DNA of 64,000 nt from Mycobacterium pinniadriaticum. GTDB taxonomy: Bacteria; Actinomycetota; Actinomycetes; Mycobacteriales; Mycobacteriaceae. Of the stretch, positions 34,954 to 44,315 are shown piece by piece. Within the stretch, counting starts at the first letter, position 1. Each line of letters begins with the position of its first letter. The DNA lies in assembly GCF_026242045.1 (NCBI RefSeq), contig NZ_JAPJDO010000002.1, forward strand, positions 1-64,000, given 5' to 3'. The notes beneath the pieces are model-generated. The model did not search any database and had not been told where the DNA came from. It saw nothing but the letters and a program-made list of their open reading frames with translations. The position numbers and the translations under genes were made by a program.

Positions 34954-36051
34954 TCAGGCCGCGCTCGGCAGTGCATCGGCGTCGCGGCGCTGCCTGGCGG
35001 GCAGTGCCAGTTTGACGATCTTGCGGACCACCGTGGCGAACTGCTTAGGCAGCGGACCGGCGTTGTACGGCACGCCGTAGCGTTGGCACACCTCGCGAAC
35101 CTGGGGAGCCATCTCGGCATACCGGCGCGCCGGCACGTCGGGGAAGAGGTGGTGCTCGATCTGGTGTGACAGGTTGCCCGACAGCAGGTGGAAGAGCTTG
35201 CCGCCGGTCAGGTTGGCCGAGCCGAGGATCTGCCGGAAGTACCACTGGCCGCGCGACTCGTTGCGCGTTTCCTCCACGGTGAATTCAAGAGTGCCGTCTG
35301 GGAAATGGCCGCAGAAGATGATCGCGTACGACCACACGTTGCGGATCAGATTGGCAGTCAGGTTTCCGGTGAACACGAACGGGGCGAACGGTCCGGCCAG
35401 CACGGGGAAGGCGACGTAGTCCTTGAGCAGCTGGCGGCGGGTCTTGCGCCAGATCTCGGCCAGCACCTCCCGCTTGTCGGTCAGTGAAATCTCACCGGAG
35501 CGGATGCGTTCGGTTTCCAGTTCATGCAGCGCGACACCGTATTGGAACAGCACCATGAGCAGGACGGCGTACACCGGGTTGCCGAGAAAGTACGGCCGCC
35601 ACGGCTGATCGGGGCTCATCCGCAGGATGCCGTAGCCGATGTCGCGGTCCATCCCCACGATATTGGTGAAGGTGTGGTGGGAGAAGTTGTGCGAATGCCG
35701 CCACTGATCGGCCGGGCACGCGGTGTCCCATTCGAAGGTGCGGCCGGCCAGTGCCGGGTCGCCGGTCCACTCGTACTGCCCGTGCATGACGTTGTGGCCG
35801 ATCTCCATGTTGTCGAGGATCTTCGAGACCGCCAGGAGTGCGGTGCCGGCCAGCCAGGCCGGCGGAATGATGCCCGCGAATAGCAGGGCGCGCCCACTGA
35901 TTTCCATGGCGCGCTGCGTTTTGATGACTCGGCGGATGTAGTCGACGTCGGCCTGCCCGAGGTCGGCGGTCACCCGGTCCTTGATGGCGTCGAGCTCGCG
36001 GCCGAACGCGTCGGCCTGCTCGGGTGTCAGTGTGATGTGTTGGGGGATCAT
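34954..36051 (-). CDS. Membrane acyl-CoA desaturase (DesA3-like)
   Basis: A 365-aa di-iron desaturase that would introduce a Delta-9 double bond into stearoyl-CoA-type substrates. The three His boxes are HNVMH (86-90), HSHNFSHH (119-126) and HQIEHH near 310, with ENMEIGHNVMHG-like context and FCGHFPDG matching M. tuberculosis DesA3 (Rv3229c). The reductase gene lies directly upstream, as with Rv3230c-Rv3229c. ATG 36051 starts 16 bp after the reductase stop; upstream ATGs overlapping the reductase are possible. Confidence 0.92.
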   Translation of the reverse strand: MIPQHITLTPEQADAFGRELDAIKDRVTADLGQADVDYIRRVIKTQRAMEISGRALLFAGIIPPAWLAGTALLAVSKILDNMEIGHNVMHGQYEWTGDPALAGRTFEWDTACPADQWRHSHNFSHHTFTNIVGMDRDIGYGILRMSPDQPWRPYFLGNPVYAVLLMVLFQYGVALHELETERIRSGEISLTDKREVLAEIWRKTRRQLLKDYVAFPVLAGPFAPFVFTGNLTANLIRNVWSYAIIFCGHFPDGTLEFTVEETRNESRGQWYFRQILGSANLTGGKLFHLLSGNLSHQIEHHLFPDVPARRYAEMAPQVREVCQRYGVPYNAGPLPKQFATVVRKIVKLALPARQRRDADALPSAA

Positions 36052-36067
36052 AGTTTTCACTTTCGTC

Positions 36068-37114
36068 TCATAGCGCGATCTCGACATCGCCAACGGGCAC
36101 GGACACGCAGATCTGCACGTCCTCCTCGTCGGCGGTCGATATCGCGCCGGTGGTCACGTTGCGTACCGCGCCGCGATGCTTGCGGCGAGTGCAGGTGTGG
36201 CAGATGCCCATCCGGCATCCGCTGGTGGGGTTCAGTCCGGCGCCCTCAGCCTGGTCGAGCAGGGGACGTCCGTCGTCTTCGGTGTTGATACCGCTGTCGC
36301 GGAACGTGATTCGCCCGCCCGACGCGCCGTCGGGGACGACGAAGCGTGTCGGAACGAAGCTTTCCGACAGCACGTTCGGGCAATGCTCCCGGACCGCCTC
36401 GACCAGTGCGGGCGGCCCGCAGACGTACACGACGTCGGGATCGGCCATGGCGCTGCGCAGGTGGTCGGCTCCGAACCGGCCGGTGAGCTCGCCGCCGGGC
36501 GAGCGGGTATAGCCGTGCAGAACCCGGATCGGCATTCCCGTGAGTTCGGTTCGGTAGCACGCCTCGAGCGGGGTGCGGGCGTAGTGGACGAAGACGATCT
36601 CGCCGTCGAAGTGCTCCGCCAGCAGGGTGCGCACCATCGACATCACCGGGGTGATTCCGCTGCCGCCGGAGACGAGCAGGATGCGCCGCGGCCTGCGGTC
36701 GGGCAGCACGAAGTCGCCGGCCGGTGCCGACAGCCCGACCACCATGCCGGGGCGAGCGTGCCGGTACAGGTGGCTGGACACCAGACCGCCGTCGTGACGG
36801 CCGATCGTGAGCTCGATGAGCGAGCTGCCCTCGGCGCTGGCAGGCGAATAACAGCGGGTGTGGCGGCGGCCGTCGATCTCCACCGTCAGATTCAGATGCT
36901 GGCCGGCGCGGTAGCCGGTGACAGCCGTATTGGGGGCGAGGAACAGGGTGACGCTACGCGGGGTCGTCCGGCGCACGTCGACCACCTTGGCCCGTGCATC
37001 GGTGGTCCAGGTCGGGTCCACCAACTCGGTGTAGCGGTCGACGCCGTGCGGACCGGTGAGCAGATCGACCAGCGGCGAGCGAAGCACCTTCTTGGTCAGA
37101 GTTTTAGTGAACAT
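36068..37114 (-). CDS. Ferredoxin-type oxidoreductase, electron donor to the desaturase
   Basis: A 348-aa fusion of a FAD/NAD(P)H reductase (FAD site HTRCYSPASA, NAD site LVSGGSGITPVMSM, YVCGPPALV) with a C-terminal plant-type [2Fe-2S] ferredoxin domain (CRMGICHTC plus a distal Cys in DVQICVS). It matches Rv3230c, the partner of DesA3, and passes electrons from NADPH to the di-iron desaturase. ATG 37114 lies inside a palindrome at 37107-37122. It is divergent from a TetR gene with only 70 bp between starts. Confidence 0.91.
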   Translation of the reverse strand: MFTKTLTKKVLRSPLVDLLTGPHGVDRYTELVDPTWTTDARAKVVDVRRTTPRSVTLFLAPNTAVTGYRAGQHLNLTVEIDGRRHTRCYSPASAEGSSLIELTIGRHDGGLVSSHLYRHARPGMVVGLSAPAGDFVLPDRRPRRILLVSGGSGITPVMSMVRTLLAEHFDGEIVFVHYARTPLEACYRTELTGMPIRVLHGYTRSPGGELTGRFGADHLRSAMADPDVVYVCGPPALVEAVREHCPNVLSESFVPTRFVVPDGASGGRITFRDSGINTEDDGRPLLDQAEGAGLNPTSGCRMGICHTCTRRKHRGAVRNVTTGAISTADEEDVQICVSVPVGDVEIAL

Positions 37115-37122
37115 ATGTACAC
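37107..37122. promoter_or_regulatory. Palindrome over the reductase start
   Basis: GTGAACATATGTACAC matches its reverse complement at 14 of 16 positions and shares the GTGAAC half-site with the palindrome at 37175-37190. It is a likely second operator of the adjacent TetR. Confidence 0.5.
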
Positions 37123-37174
37123 CGTGACTGGTGAAACTGCACGTCGTCAAGGAATCGAGCCAGAGTGTGGTAGC

Positions 37175-37190
37175 GTTCACAACAGTGAAC
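37175..37190. promoter_or_regulatory. TetR-type operator between reductase and tetR
   Basis: GTTCAC-aaca-GTGAAC: perfect 6-bp arms. It overlaps the chosen GTG start of the TetR gene, consistent with autoregulation of a leaderless or short-leader message. Confidence 0.62.
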
Positions 37191-37883
37191 AGTCGTACGC
37201 CGAGCTCACGTCGGGAGCGGACATCGAAGTCCCGCTCCCGGGAAACACCCTCCCGCGAGGAGCGCAAAGAAGCCACTCGCCGGGCGATCATCGCCGCCGC
37301 CCTCAAGCTGCTCGACGAGCGGAGTTTCAGCGGTCTGAGCCTGCGTGAGGTCACCCGCGAGGCGGGGATCGTGCCCGCGGCTTTCTACCGCCACTTCGAA
37401 TCGATGGACGCGCTGGGCCTGGTGCTCATCGATGAGTCGTTCCGCACGCTGCGGGAGATGCTGCGCAGTGCCCGCGCGGGCAAGCTCGACCCGAACCGGG
37501 TAATCGAGTCGACCGTCGAGATTCTGGTCGCCGGGGTGGCCGACCAACGCGAGCACTGGCGGTTCATCGGGCGGGAACGCTCCAGCGGCGTGACGGTGCT
37601 GAGGTATGCGATCCGCACCGAGATCCGGCTGATCACCTCGGAACTGGCCACCGACCTGGCCCGGTTTCCCGGCCTCAACAGCTGGAGCACCGAAGATCTC
37701 AACATCCTGGCCAGCCTGTTCGTGAACTCGATGATCATCATCGCCGAGGCCATCGAGGACGCTCACGACGCCGCTGCGCTCGACGAGATCAAGCGAACGG
37801 CGGTCAAGCAGCTGCGGATGATCACCGTGGGTGTCAACGCCTGGCAGCCCGAGGACGAAGGCGCCGGTAACGATGGTGCCTGA
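37185..37883 (+). CDS. TetR-family regulator of the desaturase operon
   Basis: A 232-aa protein. After a basic Ser/Arg-rich N-terminus comes the TetR helix-turn-helix (GLSLREVTREAGIVPAAFYRHFESMDAL, about residues 50-75), then a helical ligand domain. The position beside desaturase/reductase genes and the HTH sequence resemble DesT/FabR-like regulators that sense acyl-CoA saturation. GTG 37185 was chosen; an ATG at 37131 would add 18 residues across the operator. Target assignment is inferred from the divergent layout and palindromes. Confidence 0.85.
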   Translation: MNSRTPSSRRERTSKSRSRETPSREERKEATRRAIIAAALKLLDERSFSGLSLREVTREAGIVPAAFYRHFESMDALGLVLIDESFRTLREMLRSARAGKLDPNRVIESTVEILVAGVADQREHWRFIGRERSSGVTVLRYAIRTEIRLITSELATDLARFPGLNSWSTEDLNILASLFVNSMIIIAEAIEDAHDAAALDEIKRTAVKQLRMITVGVNAWQPEDEGAGNDGA

Positions 37884-37986
37884 GTCCGCTGAGACCGCGG
37901 TTGTCGTACGCATCGGTCGAGAAGAGGCGTAAAAAAGTGCAGTTTGGATGCACACCTCCCCAGGAGAAGCGGGTATACGCACGGCC

Positions 37987-38658
37987 ATGGAAAAGCGCCG
38001 CCCCGCCGTACTCTTCGACATCGACGGCACGTTGGTCGATTCGAACTATCTGCATGTCCACGCCTGGCAGCGCGCATTCCACGAAGCGGGTCTGCCGGTC
38101 CAGGCCTGGCGCATCCACCGCTCGATCGGCATGGATGGCTCCACTCTGGTCGACGAGCTGTCCGATAGCGCCGACGACGCCGTGCAGAAGCGGCTCAAGG
38201 ACTTACACACCCGGTTCTACGACGCCAGCGCCGCACTGTTGACCACTCTGCCCGGCGCACGCGAGCTCCTGAATCGGGTGGCCGAGCGGGGCCTACAGGT
38301 GGTGCTGGCTACATCGGCGCCGGAAGACGAACTGTCCAAGCTGCGTTCGACCCTGGCCCGCGACGACTTGATCTCGGCCATCACCTCCGCGGGGGATGTC
38401 GACCAGGCCAAGCCCAGGCCTGACATCGTCAACGTCGCGCTGGAAAAGGCCGGTGTGACGGCACGCGAAGCGGTGTTCGTCGGCGACACCGTGTGGGACG
38501 TCGAGGCCAGTGCCCGCGCCGGGGTGCCGTGCATCGCCGTCCGGTCGGGTGGCGTATCGCGCGGAGAACTCGAAGAGGCTGGAGCCGCAGCCGTTTTCGA
38601 CGATGCCCGCCAGCTGTGCGATCACCTCGATGATTCGCCGATCGCCGCACTCACATGA
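37987..38658 (+). CDS. HAD-superfamily phosphatase
   Basis: A 223-aa HAD hydrolase, subfamily IA (phosphoglycolate phosphatase/beta-phosphoglucomutase-like). Motif I is LFDIDGTLVDSN with nucleophile Asp, motif II LATSAP, motif III Lys in AKPRPD, motif IV FVGDTVWDVEA. The substrate cannot be told. ATG 37987 is used; an ATG at 37948 would add 13 residues and has a better-placed purine stretch. The stop overlaps the next start by 4 bp (ATGA). Confidence 0.87.
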   Translation: MEKRRPAVLFDIDGTLVDSNYLHVHAWQRAFHEAGLPVQAWRIHRSIGMDGSTLVDELSDSADDAVQKRLKDLHTRFYDASAALLTTLPGARELLNRVAERGLQVVLATSAPEDELSKLRSTLARDDLISAITSAGDVDQAKPRPDIVNVALEKAGVTAREAVFVGDTVWDVEASARAGVPCIAVRSGGVSRGELEEAGAAAVFDDARQLCDHLDDSPIAALT

Positions 38659-39371
38659 CGATCGCTCCGGGTGAACTGGCTGCAGTGTACCGAGATCCAC
38701 CCGACGGGGTGCGGGTCAACATGATCATGTCGCTGGACGGCGCCGCCACCTTTCGCGGTGTGGCCGGGCCGCTTTCGGATGCCAACGATCAGGATCTGCT
38801 GCTGGCCCTGCGTGGCTACTCCGATGTGGTGCTGGTCGGGGCCGGCACCGTACGCGCCGAGGGCTACGGACCGGTGCGGTTGACTGCCGAGCAGTCGGCC
38901 GACCGCAGGAAACGGTGGGGCACCGCGGCCGTGCCACCGATCGCCGTGGTGACCCATACCGGCCACGTCCCCCCGTCGCTGTTCGCGGATCCCGCCCAAC
39001 GACCCATCCTGGTCACCACCGCGCGTCTGGCATACGAGCGCCCGCAGCTGCGCCGGCACGCCGAGCTCCTCCTCGCCGGGGACACCGCGGTCGATCTCGA
39101 GGCCGCGGTGCGCGCGCTGCAGGCCGACGGCATGCGCCGGATCCTGTGCGAAGGCGGCCCCACCCTGCTCGACGAGCTGGTGGCCAATGACCTCGTCGAC
39201 GAGATGTGCCTGACCATCTCCCCGACGCTGGCCGCCACGGCGGCCACGCCCCGGCCGGGAGCACCCGCGCTGGCGGTTCCCATCCGGCTGAGGCTCGGTC
39301 ATGCCGTGACCGTCGAGGATTACACCTACCTTCGGTACATCCGGCCCCGCGACACGGAGACCAGCAGCTGA
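38655..39371 (+). CDS. RibD C-terminal/dihydrofolate-reductase-fold reductase
   Basis: A 238-aa member of the pyrimidine-reductase family (RVNMIMSLDGAATFRGVAGPLS, VLVGAGTVRAEGYG, RILCEGGPTLLDELVANDLVDE), resembling M. tuberculosis Rv2671, which has a DHFR fold. It lacks the RibD deaminase domain, so a full riboflavin role is uncertain. It is coupled to the HAD phosphatase; in riboflavin synthesis a HAD phosphatase acts after the reductase, so a flavin-related pair is conceivable (inference). Confidence 0.83.
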   Translation: MTIAPGELAAVYRDPPDGVRVNMIMSLDGAATFRGVAGPLSDANDQDLLLALRGYSDVVLVGAGTVRAEGYGPVRLTAEQSADRRKRWGTAAVPPIAVVTHTGHVPPSLFADPAQRPILVTTARLAYERPQLRRHAELLLAGDTAVDLEAAVRALQADGMRRILCEGGPTLLDELVANDLVDEMCLTISPTLAATAATPRPGAPALAVPIRLRLGHAVTVEDYTYLRYIRPRDTETSS

Positions 39372-39577
39372 GCGAGACAATCCGGGGCTCCACGAGCGTG
39401 CGCGCAGCGTGCGTGAAAGGCTGATGGCCACACAGCAGCACGTGTTCGAGGAGACCAACCCCTGAGACCAGCGCGAAACGCATTTGTCGTCCGCGTCACA
39501 AACCGCGCCTGGGTGATTGGGTACCGTCATTTGCGGGGTACCCGGCACACGCTATTGGCCGATCAAGGGAGTCCCAT

Positions 39578-41710
39578 GTGACCATCGCCGCCAAACGCGA
39601 GGTATGGCCGGGCAAGGCCTACCCGCTGGGGGCCTCCTACGACGGCTATGGCACCAACTTCGGGGTTTTCTCCGAGGTGGCCGATCGGGTCGAGCTGTGC
39701 CTCTTCGACGAGGACGGGACCGAGACCCGGATCGTCCTGCCCGAGGTGGACGGCTTCGTCTGGCACGGTTACCTGCCCGGAATCGAACCCGGTCAGCGCT
39801 ACGGCTACCGGGTCCATGGTCCGTACGACCCGGGGATGGGCCACCGATGCAACCCGAACAAGCTTCTGCTGGATCCCTACTCCAAGGCCATCGACGGCCG
39901 GTTCGACTGGAACCAGTCGTTGTTCGGCTACGACTTCGGCTACCCGGACAGCCGCAACGACGACGACTCCGCGGCGAGCATGCCCAAGTCCGTGGTGATC
40001 AACCCGTACTTCGACTGGGGAGTCGACCGGCCGCCGCAGCACGAGTACGCCGACACCGTGATCTACGAGGCGCACGTCAAAGGGCTGACGCAAACCCATC
40101 CGGACATTCCGGAAAATTCCCGTGGAACCTACTCGGCGATCGCCCACCCGGTGATCATCGATCACCTGAAAGAGCTGGGCGCCACCGCAATCGAGCTGAT
40201 GCCGGTGCACCATTTCGCCAACGACTCCACCCTGATCGAGAAGGGCCTGTCGAACTACTGGGGCTACAACACCATCGGTTTCTTCGCCCCCGACAGCAAG
40301 TACTCCGCCAGCACGACTCCCGGCGGTCAGGTGCAGGAATTCAAGGCGATGGTGCGGGCACTGCACGAAGCGGGTATCGAAGTCATCCTCGATGTCGTCT
40401 ACAACCACACCGCCGAAGGCAACCATCTGGGCCCGACGGTGTCGTTCCGCGGCATCGACAACGCCGCCTACTACCGGCTCGTCGACGACGACAAGCGCTA
40501 CTACACGGACTACACCGGCACCGGTAACAGCCTGAACGTCGGGCATCCGCATTCCCTGCAGCTGATCATGGATTCGCTGCGGTACTGGGTGCTGGAGATG
40601 CACGTGGACGGTTTCCGCTTCGACCTGGCATCAACCCTGGCCCGGGAGTTCTACGACGTCGACCGGCTCAGCACGTTCTTCGAGCTCGTGCAGCAAGATC
40701 CCACGGTCAGCCAGGTCAAGCTCATCGCGGAGCCGTGGGACGTCGGGCCGGGCGGTTACCAGGTCGGCAACTTCCCGCCGCAGTGGACGGAGTGGAACGG
40801 CAAGTTCCGCGACACCGTGCGTGACTTCTGGCGCGGCGAAGATGCCAGCCTCGGGGAATTCGCTTCCCGGTTGACCGGCTCGGCCGACCTCTACGAGAGC
40901 ACCGCCCGCCGACCGGTGGCCTCGATCAACTTCGTCACCGCGCACGACGGGTTCACCCTGCGGGACCTGGTGTCCTACAACGAGAAACACAACGACGCCA
41001 ACGGCGAGGGCAACAACGACGGTGAGAGCAACAACAAGTCGTGGAATTGCGGCGTCGAGGGTCCCACCGACGATCCTGAGATCAACGCCCTACGAAGCCG
41101 CCAGCAGCGCAACCTGATCGCGACGACGATTCTGTCCCAGGGTGTGCCGATGATCTCGCACGGCGACGAGATCGGGCGCAGCCAGGGCGGCAACAACAAC
41201 GGATACTGCCAGGACAACGAGATCACCTGGATCGACTGGGCCGGCGCCGACGCCGGACTGCTCGAATTCACCGCCACGGTGTCGGCGCTGCGCGCAGCGC
41301 ATCCGGTTTTCCGCCGGCGGCGCTTCTTCAACGGCCGACCGGTGCGGCGCCGGGGCAGCAAAGGTGTGCCCGATATCTCGTGGTTCCGCCCCGACGGCTC
41401 GGAGATGAGCGACGAGGACTGGGATTCCGGTTTCGGCAAGTCGGTGGCGGTCTACCTGAACGGACACGGAATCCCGGGCCTGGACCCGCGCGGCCAGCGG
41501 GTCACCGACGATTCGTTCGTGATGTGCTTCAACGCCCACCACGAACCCATCGAGTTCACCCTGCCGCCGGTGGAGTTCGGCAAAGCGTGGTGGCCGGTGC
41601 TGGACACAGCCGCGGGAATCGGGGAAACCGAGGACGCGGCGGTGGTGAAGGCCGGTGCGCCGATGCCCGTCGAGCCTCGGGCGATGATGGTGCTGCGGGC
41701 CGTGTTGTAG
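39578..41710 (+). CDS. glgX: Glycogen debranching enzyme GlgX
   Basis: A 710-aa GH13 isoamylase-type enzyme that removes short branches from glycogen. An N-terminal CBM48-like domain (about 15-130; PLGASYDGYGTNFGVFS) precedes the catalytic barrel with DVVYNHTAEG, nucleophile region DGFRFDLAS, acid/base IAEPWDVG and VTAHDGFTLRD. The start is GTG 39578 shortly after GGGAG. It stands alone between the RibD-like gene and a convergent GNAT gene. A GGGTAC at 39536-39541 resembles a SigF -10 but its -35 is weak. Confidence 0.93.
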   Translation: MTIAAKREVWPGKAYPLGASYDGYGTNFGVFSEVADRVELCLFDEDGTETRIVLPEVDGFVWHGYLPGIEPGQRYGYRVHGPYDPGMGHRCNPNKLLLDPYSKAIDGRFDWNQSLFGYDFGYPDSRNDDDSAASMPKSVVINPYFDWGVDRPPQHEYADTVIYEAHVKGLTQTHPDIPENSRGTYSAIAHPVIIDHLKELGATAIELMPVHHFANDSTLIEKGLSNYWGYNTIGFFAPDSKYSASTTPGGQVQEFKAMVRALHEAGIEVILDVVYNHTAEGNHLGPTVSFRGIDNAAYYRLVDDDKRYYTDYTGTGNSLNVGHPHSLQLIMDSLRYWVLEMHVDGFRFDLASTLAREFYDVDRLSTFFELVQQDPTVSQVKLIAEPWDVGPGGYQVGNFPPQWTEWNGKFRDTVRDFWRGEDASLGEFASRLTGSADLYESTARRPVASINFVTAHDGFTLRDLVSYNEKHNDANGEGNNDGESNNKSWNCGVEGPTDDPEINALRSRQQRNLIATTILSQGVPMISHGDEIGRSQGGNNNGYCQDNEITWIDWAGADAGLLEFTATVSALRAAHPVFRRRRFFNGRPVRRRGSKGVPDISWFRPDGSEMSDEDWDSGFGKSVAVYLNGHGIPGLDPRGQRVTDDSFVMCFNAHHEPIEFTLPPVEFGKAWWPVLDTAAGIGETEDAAVVKAGAPMPVEPRAMMVLRAVL

Positions 41711-41739
41711 GGAGCGCTCCCGGCGACAGGCCGACGTCT

Positions 41740-41786
41740 CGGGCCATGGCCGATCCCCTCCCCTCCCGGGGACCCGCCATGGCCCG
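41740..41786 (+). terminator. Inverted repeat after glgX
   Basis: CGGGCCATGGC (41740-41750) pairs perfectly with 41776-41786 across a 25-nt loop, 30 bp after the glgX stop and between convergent genes. Confidence 0.55.
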
Positions 41787-41939
41787 CGCCACGCTTGCGC
41801 CGATTATCACAATCAGGAACGCGCGATACGCAGTTTTCGACATCTTGAATTCAAGTCTTTGAATCTCCCCAGCAAACGTTCAGCAAGACTTCATGACCAG
41901 GAGCCGCGGATCCCCACTCGACCTGGCGGTTTCGCGACG

Positions 41940-42545
41940 TTATCGCGGCGCCCGCCACATCGGCCACAGCGACGGCCCACCCTCGGGAAGCGCGATCTCC
42001 CCGCTGATCTCGAATCCAAACCGCTGGTAGTACCCGATATTGTCCGGATTGCTGGACTCCAGGTAGGCGGGCGCGTGCTCGGCATCGCACCGTTGGAGCC
42101 GGGACTGCATCAGTGCACGGCCGAACCCGGCACCCCGCACCGTCGGATCGCTGCCGATGACGGCCAGATACCAGTGTGGTTCCTCTGGGTGGCTGGCTTT
42201 CATCAGGTCGGTGAGCATTCGCCCGGCCGCCAGCCTGCCGCGGAACGCGCGGATCACGCCGGGCAGCATGGCGAGTTGTTCACGGGGTGACTGCTGCCAT
42301 CGGCCGGGGGGATCCCACAGCGCGGCGCCCGTGATCCCGTCATCGGATACCGCGACCTCGGTGCCGCGACCGGCCAGGTAATGGTGGCGGGTCAGAGCTC
42401 CGAACAATCCCGGTAGCGCCGCCCGGCGGCGCTCGGCGTCAGGTTGGACCCAGGACATGACCGGGTCGTCCTGGAAGGCCCGGCCCAGCACCCGCGCGAG
42501 CGCGGGGATGTCGGCCTTGCGGGCTGGACGAACGTCGATGGCCAT
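41940..42545 (-). CDS. GNAT-family N-acetyltransferase
   Basis: A 201-aa acetyltransferase: N-terminal IDVRPARKADIPALARVLGRAF, acetyl-CoA loop region SDPTVRGAGFGRALMQSRL, and C-terminal LESSNPDNIGYYQRFGFE. The middle resembles actinobacterial GNATs of unknown substrate. It is 9 bp downstream of the SDR gene on the same strand, so likely read from the same message. Confidence 0.85.
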   Translation of the reverse strand: MAIDVRPARKADIPALARVLGRAFQDDPVMSWVQPDAERRRAALPGLFGALTRHHYLAGRGTEVAVSDDGITGAALWDPPGRWQQSPREQLAMLPGVIRAFRGRLAAGRMLTDLMKASHPEEPHWYLAVIGSDPTVRGAGFGRALMQSRLQRCDAEHAPAYLESSNPDNIGYYQRFGFEISGEIALPEGGPSLWPMWRAPR

Positions 42546-42554
42546 CCCTGCAGG

Positions 42555-43463
42555 TTAGCCACCCAGTGCGAGTTCGGCCTCACGCTGCGACCACTCGCAC
42601 AGCCGGGCCGCCTGCTCGGGGTCCACCGCCCAGGCTGCGTAACCGCCCTCGGCGCCGTCCACGAACGGATCGGCGATGCGGCAGTCTTCGAGATATCGGC
42701 CGCCGAGCCCGTCGAGTTCGGGACTGGTGGCCGCCCACACTGTCGTCGCCGCGCCGTGCGCGACATCGGTCACGTCGAGGTTCGCCAGCGTCCCGCCGGT
42801 GGCGAAGTCGTCGCGGGTCATGTGCCGGGCCAGGTCGGTGTAGACCACGCCGGGATGCACGGCAAAGGAGTGCACACCGGAGGGGCCCCAGCGTCGCTCG
42901 GCCTCGACGGTGAACAAGACGTTGGCGGTCTTGCTCTGCCCGTAGGCCTGCCACTTGTCGTAGGCACTCTCGTCGTCGTAGTTGGGATCCTCCCAGCGGA
43001 TACCACCGAGCTGGTGCCCGCGGCTACTGAGATTGACGATGCGGGTGCCCGGAACGAATAGGTCGAAGCGGTCCGCCATCTCTGTGGTCAGCACGAAATG
43101 ACCAAGGTGGTTGGTGCCGAGCTGCATTTCGTAGCCCTGCGCGGTGCGCGACAGCGGCGGGGCCATCACCCCGGCGTTGTTGATCAACACGTCGATGCGG
43201 TCGTGGCGAGCGGCGATGGCGCCGGCCGCGGCCCGCGCCGAACGCAGGTCGCCGAGCTCGAGGGCGACGGTCTCGCAGTCGATGGCGGCACGGGTCTTGT
43301 CGATATCGCGTACGGCAGCCACGATCTGCGCCCCGGCCGACTGCAGGGCTCGGGCCGTCTGCAGGCCCAGGCCGGTCGAGGCGCCGGTGATCACCACGGT
43401 GCGGCCGGTCAGATCGATGCCGTCGAGAACCTCGGCGGTGGTCTTCGTGCTCCGTGCCGTCAT
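42555..43463 (-). CDS. Short-chain dehydrogenase/reductase (retinol dehydrogenase-like)
   Basis: A 302-aa classical SDR: TGASTGLG cofactor motif, NNAG, Ser in IVNLSSRGH, and YGQSK (YxxxK). The long loop after the Ser (GGIRWEDPNYDDESAYDKW) is typical of the retinol dehydrogenase/WW-oxidoreductase-like group. ATG 43463 overlaps the stop of the enoyl-CoA hydratase gene by 4 bp (ATGA), so it acts with it, probably in breakdown of a lipid or steroid-like acyl compound (inference). Confidence 0.86.
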   Translation of the reverse strand: MTARSTKTTAEVLDGIDLTGRTVVITGASTGLGLQTARALQSAGAQIVAAVRDIDKTRAAIDCETVALELGDLRSARAAAGAIAARHDRIDVLINNAGVMAPPLSRTAQGYEMQLGTNHLGHFVLTTEMADRFDLFVPGTRIVNLSSRGHQLGGIRWEDPNYDDESAYDKWQAYGQSKTANVLFTVEAERRWGPSGVHSFAVHPGVVYTDLARHMTRDDFATGGTLANLDVTDVAHGAATTVWAATSPELDGLGGRYLEDCRIADPFVDGAEGGYAAWAVDPEQAARLCEWSQREAELALGG

Positions 43464-44254
43464 GCAGGATCTCCCGTCTGGCTGGCCCGGGATCGCCACA
43501 CCGGCGGCCGGTTCTCCCGCCAGGCGGCCGGCCCCTCGGCCGCGTCCGGACCGCCCATCAGTTTCAGGTGCACCGTAGTCTCCCGCGCCGCCACAGCGTC
43601 GGCGTTGTCCTCGGCCCACAACATTCGCTTGCTGTACGCCACCGAGGCGGGGTTGGCGTTGACGGCCACGTCGCGGGCCACCGCAAGCGCCGCGGGCAAC
43701 ACCTCACCGGCCGCCAGGGCACGGCTGGCGATCCCCAGCGCGACGGCCTCGCTGCCGGAGAAGGTCCGGCCGGTGAGCAGGACGTCGGCCGCCACGGCCA
43801 GACCGACGGCGTGTTTGAGCGTGTAGTGCACCGCGCAGTCGCCGACCATGCCCCGGCGCACCTGCGGGATGGCCAACTTGGCGTCCTGCGCGACCAGCCG
43901 GATGTCGCACTGCAACGCCAGGGTCAGCCCGATGCCGATGGCGGGCCCGTTGACGGCGGCGATCACCAGTTTGCGCACCCGCCAGGCCGGCGGCTGGACG
44001 GGCGAGGCGCTGAATCCGTCCCCAGGTGTGTCGAACGCCAGGGCCTGTGCCGTCATGTCGGCGCCGGCACAGAACGCCCGGCCCGCCCCGGTGACGACCA
44101 CCGCCCGGACGGTGTCGTCGGCGTCGCAGCGGCGGTAGGCCTCCCCGAGCTGACGGGCGGTGTCTCCGGAGAACGCGTTGAGCCGCTCCGGGCCGTCTAG
44201 GGTGATCAGGGCGACGCCGGTCTCGTCGACGTCGACACGGACGGTGGTGCTCAC
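43460..44254 (-). CDS. Enoyl-CoA hydratase/isomerase family protein
   Basis: A 264-aa crotonase-fold protein: LDGPERLNAFS, oxyanion loop AFCAGADM, and NGPAIGIGLTLALQCDIRL. The hydratase Glu pair is not clearly conserved (MVGDCAVHYTL occupies that region), so it could be an isomerase. The start is GTG 44254. It is first in a leftward run with SDR and GNAT and is divergent from the acyl-CoA dehydrogenase gene across 61 bp. Confidence 0.84.
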   Translation of the reverse strand: MSTTVRVDVDETGVALITLDGPERLNAFSGDTARQLGEAYRRCDADDTVRAVVVTGAGRAFCAGADMTAQALAFDTPGDGFSASPVQPPAWRVRKLVIAAVNGPAIGIGLTLALQCDIRLVAQDAKLAIPQVRRGMVGDCAVHYTLKHAVGLAVAADVLLTGRTFSGSEAVALGIASRALAAGEVLPAALAVARDVAVNANPASVAYSKRMLWAEDNADAVAARETTVHLKLMGGPDAAEGPAAWRENRPPVWRSRASQTGDPA

Positions 44255-44285
44255 GGTGGAAGCATAGGACTGCGGTCATTGATTA

Positions 44286-44297
44286 ATGCAACTGCAT
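44286..44297. promoter_or_regulatory. Palindrome in the fadE/echA divergent promoter
   Basis: ATGCA-ac-TGCAT: perfect 5-bp arms, flanked by TGATTA and CAG. It covers the most upstream fadE ATG, which argues for a later start. The TetR encoded behind fadE is the likely binder. Confidence 0.45.
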
Positions 44298-44315
44298 CAG
44301 TTTATGCTCGCGGCC

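Noticed and set aside
39514..39541. SigF promoter for glgX
   Set aside because: GGGTAC fits the -10, but the -35 is only TGATT at 17 nt; too weak to list as a separate feature.
41844..41855. Perfect 12-bp palindrome CTTGAATTCAAG
   Set aside because: It lies between convergent genes, with no promoter to control; probably chance or part of transcript-end structure.
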